The notes beneath the pieces were generated by a model that saw only the letters and a list, made by a program, of their open reading frames with translations, ran no database searches and was not told the origin of the DNA. Of a DNA stretch of 64,000 nucleotides, positions 1-9,633 are shown one piece after another. Numbering within the stretch: position 1 is the stretch's first letter; every line of letters starts with the position of its first letter. A program made the translations under genes and the position numbers. Origin of the DNA: an uncultured Pelagibacteraceae bacterium (GTDB lineage Bacteria > Pseudomonadota > Alphaproteobacteria > Pelagibacterales > Pelagibacteraceae); assembly GCA_902589725.1 (NCBI GenBank), contig CACITU010000004.1:1-64000 (forward strand), written 5' to 3'.

Positions 1-1
1 A

Positions 2-484
2 GTAATATCAAATGATCAAATCTTAAAAGTAAACCTAGGAATAAAAAAAAAAAATTATGACGAGTTTTTAAATAAAAAAAATTTAGAAAATACACTTATA
101 GAAGCAAAAGATTTGTTTAGAGAATCACACCAAGATTTCAAGATTATGCATATGATAATAAATAAATATGTTTTCGATGGAAAATCTTATTCAACATTTG
201 AAAGCAGTTTAAGATCTGATTATATGTGTTTAGAGGTAGAATTTATATCAATTCCAAATGCTCTTGAAAAAGAAATAAATAGAGTTTTAGAGAAATATCA
301 AATCAAGGTATTAAAATATTTAGATTTTTATTATATTAGCAGTTTGTTTAAAGAGAGTGATATAGAAATTCCACTAATCGTTGATAAAATTCAAAGCGGA
401 TACAATGAAAATGAAGTGGAATTAATCGAAAAAAGTATAAAAAAAAAAGGTTTTTTCGAAAAATTTTTTCAACTTTTCAGCTAA
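2..484 (+). CDS. ftsA: FtsA-like cell-division protein, C-terminal part (5' end outside the window)
   Basis: The frame is open from base 2, so the gene begins upstream; a TTG at 113 is not needed as a start. About 160 residues are visible. A stretch with KIMHMI, a YVFDG turn, CLEVEF and a helix ending YYISSLF lines up by eye with the SHS2 (1C) domain of FtsA, which recruits partners to the FtsZ ring. FtsA should then continue with the actin-like 2A and 2B domains, roughly 180-200 residues. Here only about 30 residues follow before a basic, aromatic tail (KKKGFFEKFFQLF) that resembles the amphipathic membrane-anchoring helix at the end of FtsA. The following genes lpxC and bamD fit a dcw-cluster end. 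Family assignment is inference from the pattern; an unrelated SHS2 protein is possible. Confidence 0.55.
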   Translation, partial: VISNDQILKVNLGIKKKNYDEFLNKKNLENTLIEAKDLFRESHQDFKIMHMIINKYVFDGKSYSTFESSLRSDYMCLEVEFISIPNALEKEINRVLEKYQIKVLKYLDFYYISSLFKESDIEIPLIVDKIQSGYNENEVELIEKSIKKKGFFEKFFQLFS

Positions 485-549
485 AATTGTTTTTTACGGT
501 AACATTTGTTGTTTTTTAAAACCACCTAATTTTAAGTAAAAATACATAA

Positions 550-1470
550 ATGGCTTATTTAAACCAAAAAACATTAAAAAATAATATTACCTTCTCAGGA
601 ATTGCTCTTCACAGTGGGCTTAATGTAAATGTCTGTATTAAACCAGCGGAACCAAACTTTGGAATTGTCTTTAAAAGGGTTGACTTGAAAGAAAACAATT
701 TAGTTTATCCTAACTTTATGAACGTGACAAACACCTCACTTAATACGACTGTAGAAAATGAATTTGGAGCCAAAGTATCAACTATAGAACATTTAATGGG
801 AGCACTTTTTGGTTCAGGAATTGATAATGCTTTAATTGAGCTAGATAATGAGGAAGTTCCAATTTTAGATGGATCGGCGAAATTGTTTATAGAAAAAATT
901 TTATCTGCTGGAGTTAAAGTAAGTAATTCACCAATTAAAATTATTAAAATTAATAAAGAAATTATTTTTGAAGATGAAGAAAGGTTTATTTCAATTAAAC
1001 CTTCAACATTAAGCCTGGATATTGATTTTGAATTAAAGTACGAAAATGAATTAATTGGAAATCAAAGAAACAAAGTAAAAGTTTATGAAGATGATCTTAC
1101 TCATGTTTTTGAATCAAGAACTTTCTGTTTATATCAAGATATAGAAACTATAAAAAAAATAGGTTTAGCAAAAGGTGGAAGTTTAGAAAATGCTATTGTG
1201 GTAAAAAATAAAGATATATTAAACCCGGATGGTTTGAGAAATAAGAAAGAATTTGTTAATCATAAAATCTTAGACTGTATTGGAGATTTATATACAGCAG
1301 GATATAGAATTATTGCCAGTGTTCAATGCTCAAAAGGTGGACATTATTTAACAAATCAACTACTCAGAAAAGTCTTTAGTGATAAAGACAATTTTTCAAT
1401 TATAGAAATAAAAGAGAAAAATTTACCACACACTTTAATTAATAGAAATCTACTAAAATCGATAGCGTAA
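550..1470 (+). CDS. lpxC: UDP-3-O-acyl-N-acetylglucosamine deacetylase LpxC
   Basis: LpxC catalyses the committed step of lipid A synthesis, removing the acetyl group of UDP-3-O-acyl-GlcNAc in the cytoplasm. The 306-residue length is usual for the family. The zinc and catalytic residues are visible: E80-H81 in STIEHLMGAL, H238 and D242 in NHKILDCIGDL, and H265 in KGGHYLTN, which match the E. coli positions almost exactly. It starts 65 bases after the FtsA-like gene and is followed by bamD, so three envelope genes share one strand. The pocket NEEVPILDGSA is also typical. The assignment is secure. Confidence 0.97.
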   Translation: MAYLNQKTLKNNITFSGIALHSGLNVNVCIKPAEPNFGIVFKRVDLKENNLVYPNFMNVTNTSLNTTVENEFGAKVSTIEHLMGALFGSGIDNALIELDNEEVPILDGSAKLFIEKILSAGVKVSNSPIKIIKINKEIIFEDEERFISIKPSTLSLDIDFELKYENELIGNQRNKVKVYEDDLTHVFESRTFCLYQDIETIKKIGLAKGGSLENAIVVKNKDILNPDGLRNKKEFVNHKILDCIGDLYTAGYRIIASVQCSKGGHYLTNQLLRKVFSDKDNFSIIEIKEKNLPHTLINRNLLKSIA

Positions 1471-1517
1471 ACTAAAGTAAGTATTTAATTTTTTTAAAGA
1501 GCAAGTATAAGTTAAGT

Positions 1518-2366
1518 ATGAAACTTCTTAAGATTTTCTTATCTTTTACTTTATTTTTCTTTTTTTTATCTTGCTCAAAAGAGGTAAGTAACAAATCGGT
1601 TATTAAAGAAAAAAGTTTAGATCTTCAAGTAATGGAAGCATATAACGAGGGAAAAAAATCATTAGAAACAGGAGATGTACTTTTTGCTGCTAAAAAATTT
1701 AATGAAGCAGAATTACTTTTTCCTCAATCTGAATGGGCACCCAAATCAGCATTAATGGCAGCATATTCATATTACAGTCAAGATTATTACGGAGATGCTA
1801 TCGCTGAACTTAACAGATTTTTAAGAGTATATCCTAATTATAAGCATACTGACTATGTATATTTTTTATTAGGCCTTTCCTATTATGAACAAATTATTGA
1901 TGAAAAAAAAGATTTACAATCAATAATTAAAGCTAAAGAATATTTTGAGATAGTTAAACAAAATTTTTCAAATACAGAATATGCATTAGATGCTGAATTT
2001 AAGATAGAATATATAAATGATATTTTAGCATCAAAAGAAATGTATATCGGAAGATATTATATTGAGAGAGAGAAGTGGATACCTGCAATTAACAGATTTA
2101 GAACTGTTGTAGATAATTATGAAACTACGATCTATACAGAAGAAGCCTTATATAGATTAGTTGAAATATATTATAAATTAGGTTTAGCCACTGAAGCAAA
2201 AAAATATGCAAAATTATTAGGATACAATTATCAATCATCTAAATGGTATGAACAGTCTTATATTTTATTTGATAAAAAATACGAAAAAAATAAAAATAAA
2301 AGAATGAATAAAGCAAATAAAAAAAATGACTCTTTAATAAAAAGAATTAAATCTCTTATAAATTGA
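1518..2366 (+). CDS. bamD: Outer membrane assembly lipoprotein BamD (ComL)
   Basis: BamD is a lipoprotein of the BAM complex that inserts beta-barrel proteins in the outer membrane. The N-terminus is a lipoprotein signal: a short basic start, a Phe/Leu-rich core and a lipobox ending at Cys19 (FFLSCSKE). The rest is helical with TPR-like repeats (AYNEGKKSLETGDVLFAAKK, then YYSQDYYGDAIAEL and later units), as in BamD, followed by a Lys/Asn-rich tail. The length of 282 residues is near the family norm. It lies 47 bases after lpxC and 1 base before ligA. In many alphaproteobacteria recN sits between bamD and ligA; here it is absent. Confidence 0.9.
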   Translation: MKLLKIFLSFTLFFFFLSCSKEVSNKSVIKEKSLDLQVMEAYNEGKKSLETGDVLFAAKKFNEAELLFPQSEWAPKSALMAAYSYYSQDYYGDAIAELNRFLRVYPNYKHTDYVYFLLGLSYYEQIIDEKKDLQSIIKAKEYFEIVKQNFSNTEYALDAEFKIEYINDILASKEMYIGRYYIEREKWIPAINRFRTVVDNYETTIYTEEALYRLVEIYYKLGLATEAKKYAKLLGYNYQSSKWYEQSYILFDKKYEKNKNKRMNKANKKNDSLIKRIKSLIN

Positions 2367-2367
2367 G

Positions 2368-4398
2368 ATGGATAAAAATAAGATTCAATTAAATTATTCG
2401 AATAAAATCAAATTATTTAAAAAATTAAATAAATTCTATTATGAGAAAAGTCAACCAATGGTTGATGATCGTGATTATGATCAATTAAAAAAAGATATAT
2501 TAGAACTTGAAAATAAATACGAATATTTAAATTCTGATTTTTCACCTTCAAAAACGATAGGTTATAAGCCCTCAAAAAATTTCACAAAAATTTTTCACAG
2601 AGTTCCAATGTTATCTCTGTCAAATGCTTTTACTAAAGATGACTTGATAAATTTTGAAAAAAAAATACTTAATTTTCTGTCAAAAAAAAATAATTTTAAA
2701 TTAAATTATAGTGCAGAACCTAAAATTGACGGAATATCGGCTTCATTAACTTACAAAGATGGAAAATTAGAAAAAGGGCTGTCTAGGGGTGATGGAAAGG
2801 AAGGAGAGGATATTACAGAAAATCTTAAAACAATAAATGATATTCCAAAAAAAATTTTGTCAAAAGATTTTCCAGAGTATATTGATATTAGGGGAGAGGT
2901 ATTTATTAAAAATAGTAAATTTAATAAATTAAAAGATAAATTTGCCAACCCTAGAAATGCTGCATCAGGATCATTAAGACAAAAAAACCCTAAGGATACT
3001 GAAAAAATTCCGTTAAATTTTATTGCTTATACATTTGGTTTTGAAAAAGGTTTAAAAGTGGAAAATCAATTTGATTTTTTAAAAAAATTAGATGATTGGG
3101 GTTTTAAAACAAATCCTTTGAATAAATTAATATCAGGAATAGATAATTTATTTTTAAATTATCATGATATTGAAAAACAAAGATCTAACTTAGATTTTGA
3201 TATAGATGGAATAGTTTATAAAATAAATGAATTTAAACTTCAAAAAAGATTAGGTAATGTTGCAAATGCACCAAGATGGGCAATAGCACATAAGTTTTCA
3301 TCAAATAAAGCAGTATCTGAGATTTTAGATATTGATATTCAAATTGGAAGAACGGGTGCTTTAACTCCAGTTGCAAAAATTAAACCAATAAATATTGGAG
3401 GGGTAATGGTTTCAAATGCAACTTTGCATAATGAGGATGAAATAAACAGAAAGGACATTAGGTTAGGAGACACAGTGACAGTAGAGAGAGCGGGGGATGT
3501 AATCCCCCATATACTTGCTGTAAATTTAAAAAAAAGAAAAAAAAATAGTTCAAAATTTAAGTTTCCAGAAAAATGTCCATCATGTGGATCAAAAACTATT
3601 AAAGAATTTAATTCAATTACAAAAAAAAATGATGCAGTAAGGAGATGTTCAAGTGAAGGATTTTATTGTGAAAAAATTTCAATTGAAAAGTTAAAACATT
3701 TCGTATCAAAAGAAGCTTTTAATATTGATGGATTTGGAAAAAAAATTGTAGAGAATTTTTGGAAATTAAAATTAATAAAATACCCACAAGATATATTTAA
3801 TTTAGATTACAATAAAATTAAAAAATTGGATGGTTGGGGAAATCTCTCAGTTGAAAATTTAAAGTACTCTATTAATCAAAAAAAAAATATTTCTTTAGAA
3901 AAATTTATTTATGCATTAGGGATAAGACATATAGGTCTAGAAAATGCTAAATTGATTTCAAAATATTTTGAGACTTTCATGAAATTTAAAAATCTTTATA
4001 AAACAAAAAAATTTGATGATTTATTAAATATAGATGGTATTGGGGAAACACAAATAAATTCTATAAAAAGTTTTTTTTTAAATGAAATTAATCTTAAAGT
4101 TTTAAATGAACTAGAAAAAGTTTTGACCATTAATAACTCAGTACAAGAAAATAAAAATGGTTTACTTAAAAATAAAACATTTTTAGTCACAGGTAAGTTA
4201 GATGGTATCAGTAGAGCTGAGGTAAAGTCTTTAATTGAAGAAAATTCAGGTACGACAGTGAGTAGTGTATCAAAAAAATTAAATTTTTTAATAATTGGGG
4301 ACAATCCCACAAAAAGAAAAATTGAAACAGCAAAGGGTTTGAAAATTAATATTATTGATCAAAAACAGTTTTTAAATATGTTAAATAAAACTAGCTAA
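2368..4398 (+). CDS. ligA: NAD-dependent DNA ligase LigA
   Basis: LigA seals nicks in duplex DNA using NAD+ and is the replicative ligase of bacteria. The adenylation lysine is K119 in AEPKIDG. The order is an Ia domain that binds NAD, a nucleotidyltransferase core, an OB fold (IGRTGALTPVAKI), a four-Cys zinc finger (CPSC, then CSSEGFYC), helix-hairpin-helix repeats (LDGWGNLSVENL, IDGIGETQI) and a C-terminal BRCT domain (KTFLVTGKLDGISRAEVKSL). The 676-residue length is normal. It starts one base after bamD, and its last 18 bases overlap the convergent aminopeptidase gene. Secure assignment. Confidence 0.97.
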   Translation: MDKNKIQLNYSNKIKLFKKLNKFYYEKSQPMVDDRDYDQLKKDILELENKYEYLNSDFSPSKTIGYKPSKNFTKIFHRVPMLSLSNAFTKDDLINFEKKILNFLSKKNNFKLNYSAEPKIDGISASLTYKDGKLEKGLSRGDGKEGEDITENLKTINDIPKKILSKDFPEYIDIRGEVFIKNSKFNKLKDKFANPRNAASGSLRQKNPKDTEKIPLNFIAYTFGFEKGLKVENQFDFLKKLDDWGFKTNPLNKLISGIDNLFLNYHDIEKQRSNLDFDIDGIVYKINEFKLQKRLGNVANAPRWAIAHKFSSNKAVSEILDIDIQIGRTGALTPVAKIKPINIGGVMVSNATLHNEDEINRKDIRLGDTVTVERAGDVIPHILAVNLKKRKKNSSKFKFPEKCPSCGSKTIKEFNSITKKNDAVRRCSSEGFYCEKISIEKLKHFVSKEAFNIDGFGKKIVENFWKLKLIKYPQDIFNLDYNKIKKLDGWGNLSVENLKYSINQKKNISLEKFIYALGIRHIGLENAKLISKYFETFMKFKNLYKTKKFDDLLNIDGIGETQINSIKSFFLNEINLKVLNELEKVLTINNSVQENKNGLLKNKTFLVTGKLDGISRAEVKSLIEENSGTTVSSVSKKLNFLIIGDNPTKRKIETAKGLKINIIDQKQFLNMLNKTS

Positions 4399-6075
4399 CC
4401 ATTGCCTCTCATTTTGATTTAAATATCCTGATATTTTTGAGTAAACGTCTAGGTGATATTTAAATAAATAATCTTTCTCTATTTGAGTAAGCAGGTTGAA
4501 ATTTATTAAATCTTTTTCAATAGGAGCCATAGTTAAATTTTCAAAATAAAGCTTTTTTTTATTTTTATTAACATAAACTAAGTTTTCTATTCTAATTCCG
4601 AATTTATTTTTTTTATAATATCCTGGCTCATTACTTAAAATCATACCTTTTCTAATTTTGATGTTGTTTATTTTTGTAATTGATTGCGGACCTTCATGAA
4701 CATTTAGAAAAAACCCAACACCATGTCCAGTTCCATGTGCATAATCTAAATTACTTTCCTTTAAAAATTTTCTTGCCCTTATATCTATCTTTTTACCAGT
4801 ATCATCTTTGTTTATATTAGTTGTAGCAACGGCAATATGTCCCTTTAAGACCTTAGTAAAAATATTTTTTACACTTTGGTTTTGATTAGAAAAACAAATC
4901 GTCCTGGTAACATCAGTTGTACCATATTTGTATTGTCCACCAGAATCACAAAGAAAAATATCTTTTTTGTTTAAAATCCTGCAACTTTTTTTGTTAGCTC
5001 TATAATGCACTATAGCACCATTTTTTCCAGAACCTGCAATTGTATCAAAACTGGGATAAAGGAAATTTTTTTCCATTTTTCTAAATTTCTCTAATTTTTT
5101 AGCTGCTTCTATCTCAGTGATTTTTTTTTTATTTATCTTTTTTATCCAAAAAATAAATTTTGTTAAAGCAACACCATCCAGTATATGAGTATTAATCATA
5201 TTTTTAATTTCGGTTTTATTTTTAATTGATTTCATTGAATAAGTTGGATCGATTCTATTAATAATCTTAAATTTAGATTTAATTAAATTTTCGTAAAATA
5301 TAGAACATGATTTTTCATCAATAATGAAGTTATTACCGTTTAATTTTAATATCTGTTTAGCCAGTTGATCTGCTTCTAAAAATTGATTTTTTTTAATAAC
5401 TTTATTTCTTATTAATTTTTTACACTTATCAATCTTACTTATGAACAGTATTTTTTTTGTTTTACTTATTATTAGTCTTGAATTTGGAATTGGGCTATTT
5501 GGCGAATCTCCTCCTCTAATATTTAAAATCCATGCAACGTTTTCTGGTGCACTAATAAAAATATAATCAGATTTATTTTTTCTTAAAAATTTTGATATTT
5601 TATTGATTTTAGAAGTGGTATTTTCACCAACTACTGTTTTGTTTAGTGAAAAAAATGGAATAGTATTTGTTATTCTATCTTTTTTAATCTTATCTATAAG
5701 ATTATCATTTATATATTTTATTTTATTATGTTTTAAAAAATAATTTTTAATTTGATGATTTGTGAATAATTTTGGATCTATTCCAAGAACAAGATTTTTA
5801 AATAATTTACAGTTAATTAATTTTTCAAATCCATAAATTTTAAAATTGTTCCCACTCTCAAGTTGGCTTTGTATTGTATATCTTCCATCAGTAAACAAAT
5901 AGTTTTGTTTTTTTAATATTATTGCTAAACCTGCTGATCCACTGAAATTTGATATAATTTTTAATCTATTAACTCTTGAGTATTCAGTGAAATATTCGTC
6001 ATTTTTTGGAATAACATATCCATCGATGTTATATTTTTTAAAATTATTTCTTAATATTTTGATATATTTTTTCAC
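4381..6075 (-). CDS. pepP: M24 family Xaa-Pro aminopeptidase
   Basis: This is a cytoplasmic metallopeptidase that removes an N-terminal residue before proline. Two creatinase/prolidase-like N-terminal domains (about residues 1-280) precede a pita-bread M24 domain. The five metal ligands are visible: two Asp in FLCDSGG and TTDVTRTI, His in AHGTGHGVGFFLNVHEGP, Glu in LSNEPGYY and Glu in FGIRIENL. At 564 residues it belongs to the long eukaryotic-APP1-like type rather than the 440-residue E. coli PepP type. The start codon overlaps the stop of the upstream helicase gene by 4 bases (translational coupling likely). The 3' end overlaps ligA by 18 bases on the opposite strand. Confidence 0.9.
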   Translation of the reverse strand: MKKYIKILRNNFKKYNIDGYVIPKNDEYFTEYSRVNRLKIISNFSGSAGLAIILKKQNYLFTDGRYTIQSQLESGNNFKIYGFEKLINCKLFKNLVLGIDPKLFTNHQIKNYFLKHNKIKYINDNLIDKIKKDRITNTIPFFSLNKTVVGENTTSKINKISKFLRKNKSDYIFISAPENVAWILNIRGGDSPNSPIPNSRLIISKTKKILFISKIDKCKKLIRNKVIKKNQFLEADQLAKQILKLNGNNFIIDEKSCSIFYENLIKSKFKIINRIDPTYSMKSIKNKTEIKNMINTHILDGVALTKFIFWIKKINKKKITEIEAAKKLEKFRKMEKNFLYPSFDTIAGSGKNGAIVHYRANKKSCRILNKKDIFLCDSGGQYKYGTTDVTRTICFSNQNQSVKNIFTKVLKGHIAVATTNINKDDTGKKIDIRARKFLKESNLDYAHGTGHGVGFFLNVHEGPQSITKINNIKIRKGMILSNEPGYYKKNKFGIRIENLVYVNKNKKKLYFENLTMAPIEKDLINFNLLTQIEKDYLFKYHLDVYSKISGYLNQNERQWLASFI

Positions 6076-8108
6076 TTAATCCTCTTTTGGTATCTTAACC
6101 AACCAGGACTTCTGGTACTTTCCTCAATTTCAAAATCTTGATTAAACTCAAAATCATTTTCAAGATTTGCTTCTTCCTCAAAGTAGGAATTTTTATCTAA
6201 GTTTTCTTCTGGCAACTCGTCTAAAAACCTAGAAGCCATACTATCTATCCAATCTCCTTGATAAAATCTGTTCATAGAAAATGATATTATAGCTTTTTTC
6301 TTTGCTCTAGTTATCCCTACATATGCTAAACGTCTTTCTTCCTCCAGACCACTTTGTCCTTTTTCCTCGATTGATTTTTGATGAGGAAATAATCCTTCTT
6401 CCCAGCCTGGTAAAAAAACAACATCAAACTCTAATCCTTTTGAAGCATGCATTGTCATCATATTAATTTTTTCGCCTTCCCATTCTTGATCTACGGAAGT
6501 AGCTAAAGAAACATGCTCTAAAAAACTTTCTAGATTATCAAATTCTTTCATAGCACTTAATAACTCTTTTATATTTTCTAGTCTGTTCTCGTTTTCTAAA
6601 TCTTTTTTATTTTTTAGCATTGCTGAATATCCAGACTCATCTAAGACAACTTGTAATAGTTTTATATGATTTGATTTTTTAACAAGAAAATCATTTCTCC
6701 ATTTAGATAAAGAATTTATAAATAAGTTTAAACCTATTTTCGCTTTTGGTTTTATTAAATTTTTTTCTAGCATTTTAATTGAGGCTCTCTCTAGATTTAA
6801 ATTATTTTCTTTAGCAAATTCATGAATATTTTTTAAAGAACTATCACCTATAGATCTTTTGGGATTATTAACAATTCTCTCAAAAGCAAGATCATCTTTT
6901 TCTTGATAAATTAATCTTAGATAGGCAACACAGTCTTTAATTTCTGCTCTTTCATAAAATTTTGTTCCTCCTAATATCCTATAAGGCAACCCTATTTTAA
7001 GAAACCGTTCTTCAAACTCACGTGTTTGAAAAATCGCTCTAACAAGTATGGCAACATTATTAAAAGAGTAATTTTTTTTTATCTTTTTTTCTATTTCATC
7101 TGAAATTCCAATTGCCTCATCTTTACCATTTTTAAAACAATTTAATTGAACTAGTTCGCCATCCTCCATAGTGGTAATTAACGTTTTACCAACTCTTTTT
7201 TGATTTTTTGCAATAAGATGTGAAGCTACTGATAAAATGTTTTGTGTGGACCTATAATTCTGTTCTAGTCTAATTATCTTTGTATTTTCATAAACTTGAT
7301 CAAATTCTAAAAAATTTTTTATTTCCGCACCTCTCCAACTATAAATTGATTGATCGTCGTCACCAACACAGCAAATATTTTTGTTTTTTTCTGACAAGAG
7401 ATTCAACCATTTACTTTGAATAAAATTTGTATCTTGATATTCATCAACTAGAATATATTTAAAATTTTTTGAATAGATTTCCCTAATATCAGCATTAAAT
7501 TCTAAAATTTTTACAGTGTGTAAAATAAGATCTCCAAAATCACATGAATTCAAGTCAGTAAGTTTTTGTTGGTAAATTTTATAAAGCGGGAGAATTGTCT
7601 TTTCATAAATGTCTTTTTTATTGATTATAACTTCATTAGGATAAAAACCTTTATTTTTCCACCTATCAATAATTGCCAGTATGTATCTTGGAGACAATTG
7701 TTTAGTATCAATGTTTTCTGCTTTACATATGTTTTTAATTAGTCTTATTTGGTCATCAGTATCAACTATAGTAAAATTAGAATTAAGATTTGCTGCAGAT
7801 GCATGTTTTCTTAAAAGTTTGGAACATATAGAGTGAAAAGTGCCTAACCAAGACAATCCAATAGCACTAGAGCCTAATAAAGCACTTACTCTGTTTTGCA
7901 TTTCTTTTGCCGCTTTGTTTGTAAAAGTTACTGCTAAGATTTGGTTTGGAAATGCTCTTTTTTCTTTAATTATATTGGCAATTCTTGAGGTTAAGACTTT
8001 TGTTTTCCCTGATCCAGCACCAGCAACAATTAAAAGTGGACCATCTAAACATAATACAGCTTCTTTTTGGGCATCATTTAGATTTTTTAAATAATCTTTG
8101 TTTATCAT
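6072..8108 (-). CDS. uvrD: UvrD/PcrA-type ATP-dependent DNA helicase
   Basis: A superfamily 1A 3'-5' helicase, probably serving nucleotide-excision and mismatch repair. The motifs appear in order: Q-motif region LNDAQKEAV, Walker A AGAGSGKT (residues 29-36), TFTNKAAKEM, Walker B DEYQDTN, GDDDQSIYSWRGA, QNYRSTQNIL, MTMHASKGLEFDVVFLPG and YVGITRAKK. The length of 678 residues is slightly shorter than E. coli UvrD (720), and the C-terminal acidic tail is short. It is the first gene of a two-gene unit with the M24 peptidase. Only 22 bases separate it from the divergent AsmA-like gene, so the promoters must be tightly packed or overlap. Rep or PcrA naming is equally possible. Confidence 0.93.
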   Translation of the reverse strand: MINKDYLKNLNDAQKEAVLCLDGPLLIVAGAGSGKTKVLTSRIANIIKEKRAFPNQILAVTFTNKAAKEMQNRVSALLGSSAIGLSWLGTFHSICSKLLRKHASAANLNSNFTIVDTDDQIRLIKNICKAENIDTKQLSPRYILAIIDRWKNKGFYPNEVIINKKDIYEKTILPLYKIYQQKLTDLNSCDFGDLILHTVKILEFNADIREIYSKNFKYILVDEYQDTNFIQSKWLNLLSEKNKNICCVGDDDQSIYSWRGAEIKNFLEFDQVYENTKIIRLEQNYRSTQNILSVASHLIAKNQKRVGKTLITTMEDGELVQLNCFKNGKDEAIGISDEIEKKIKKNYSFNNVAILVRAIFQTREFEERFLKIGLPYRILGGTKFYERAEIKDCVAYLRLIYQEKDDLAFERIVNNPKRSIGDSSLKNIHEFAKENNLNLERASIKMLEKNLIKPKAKIGLNLFINSLSKWRNDFLVKKSNHIKLLQVVLDESGYSAMLKNKKDLENENRLENIKELLSAMKEFDNLESFLEHVSLATSVDQEWEGEKINMMTMHASKGLEFDVVFLPGWEEGLFPHQKSIEEKGQSGLEEERRLAYVGITRAKKKAIISFSMNRFYQGDWIDSMASRFLDELPEENLDKNSYFEEEANLENDFEFNQDFEIEESTRSPGWLRYQKRIK

Positions 8109-8130
8109 TTAGAATAATACTTTATAAGAC

Positions 8131-9633
8131 ATGTTGATAGATATGAGCAAGTCTAACTTATTTGTTAAATTTTTTAAAAACATTAATAAATCAATTAATA
8201 GTCTTTTAGAAAAAAATTTAAACAAGTTAAAACTTAATAATTTAATTAATTTATTCAAAAATAATAAAATAATTTTATTATTTGTCGCACTTTTTATTTT
8301 AACTAGTTCTTATCTATTAGCACCAACTTTTTACAAACAAGCTGAATTAGATAAAGCATTAAAAAAAGAGTTAGTTGATAAATACGGTTTAAATTTCGAG
8401 TTTTCAGATAATATAAAATACAATTTTTTTCCAAGACCAAACTTTAAAATCAATGATAGTACAATATCATTTGATCAAAATAACGTTTCAAAAATAGAAA
8501 AAATTATAATTTATATTTCTTTAGAACATTTATTTTCATTAAAAAAAATGAAAATAACTGATGTTATTCTGGAAAGAGGAAATTTTAATCTAAATAAATC
8601 TAACCACAATTTTTTTGTTGATATTCTAAATAATGATTTTTCAAAAAGTACATTAAAAATTAAAAATAGTAATATATTTTTTAGAAGTGAAGAGCAAGAG
8701 GTACTCTTAATAAACAGAATTTTAAATATGAAATATTTATATGATACTAATGAATTAAATAATATTCTATACTCTGAGAATGAAATTTTCAATTTACCTT
8801 ATTCTATTCAAATACAAAATAATAAAGATAAAAAAATATTTTATACTAAATTATTTATAAATCCACTTAGACTCAAAATTGAAAATGAACACAATTACAA
8901 TAATCCGTTAAAAGAAGGTGTTTCTAGCATTTATTTTAATAACTCAAAAAGTAATATTAATTATAAAAAAGACAAAAATTTTTTTGAATTTTATTACTTA
9001 GATAAATTAGAAAATCCAAATTTTATTTATGAAGGTAAGTTAAATTTTAAACCTTTTTTTTCAAGTTTACGAGGAAATACCAATAAAATTAATTTTTCTT
9101 ATTTAATAGGCCCAAATGCTTTATTTGCAGAATTATTAAAAACTGAAATATTAAATAATAAAAATATAGAATTTAATCTAAAATTAAATGCCAAATCAAT
9201 TCAAAATTATCAAAGTTTTAAAAATATAATTTTTAAATCTAATATTGAAGAAGGATTAGTGGATTTTGACAATACAAAATTTGAATGGATAGAAAATGTT
9301 AAGTTCGAACTAATAGATAGTTTAGTTTTTGTTAAAGATGGAGAACTTACTTTAGATGGCAAATTAATAATAAATATACAAGATATTAATCAGATTTATA
9401 AATTTTTTGTTACACCTAAAAATCACAGAAAAATAATAAAAAAAATTGATCTAAATTTTTCATATAATTTTGATCAAAACCTTTTGGATTTAAAAGATAT
9501 TAAAATTGACAATAAGTTTAACAATAATGTTAATAAAATTTTAAATAATTTAATTTTAAAAACTGATAATTTACAAAATAAGATCTACCTAAAAAATTTA
9601 TTCAATGAAGCAATTAAATCTTATGAAGGGTAA
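8131..9633 (+). CDS. AsmA-like inner-membrane-anchored envelope protein
   Basis: A 500-residue protein with a cytoplasmic Lys/Asn-rich head, one membrane segment at about residues 46-66 (ILLFVALFILTSSYLLAPTF) and a long Asn/Lys-rich beta-strand-forming periplasmic part. The section after the membrane segment, with FSDNIKYNFFPRPNFKIND and a series of short strands, resembles the start of AsmA-family proteins, which are thought to carry lipids between the membranes. An alternative start is the ATG at 8143. It is divergent from the helicase gene, and its last 13 bases overlap the 3' end of fumC. Sequence is highly AT-driven, so the family call is tentative. Confidence 0.5.
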   Translation: MLIDMSKSNLFVKFFKNINKSINSLLEKNLNKLKLNNLINLFKNNKIILLFVALFILTSSYLLAPTFYKQAELDKALKKELVDKYGLNFEFSDNIKYNFFPRPNFKINDSTISFDQNNVSKIEKIIIYISLEHLFSLKKMKITDVILERGNFNLNKSNHNFFVDILNNDFSKSTLKIKNSNIFFRSEEQEVLLINRILNMKYLYDTNELNNILYSENEIFNLPYSIQIQNNKDKKIFYTKLFINPLRLKIENEHNYNNPLKEGVSSIYFNNSKSNINYKKDKNFFEFYYLDKLENPNFIYEGKLNFKPFFSSLRGNTNKINFSYLIGPNALFAELLKTEILNNKNIEFNLKLNAKSIQNYQSFKNIIFKSNIEEGLVDFDNTKFEWIENVKFELIDSLVFVKDGELTLDGKLIINIQDINQIYKFFVTPKNHRKIIKKIDLNFSYNFDQNLLDLKDIKIDNKFNNNVNKILNNLILKTDNLQNKIYLKNLFNEAIKSYEG

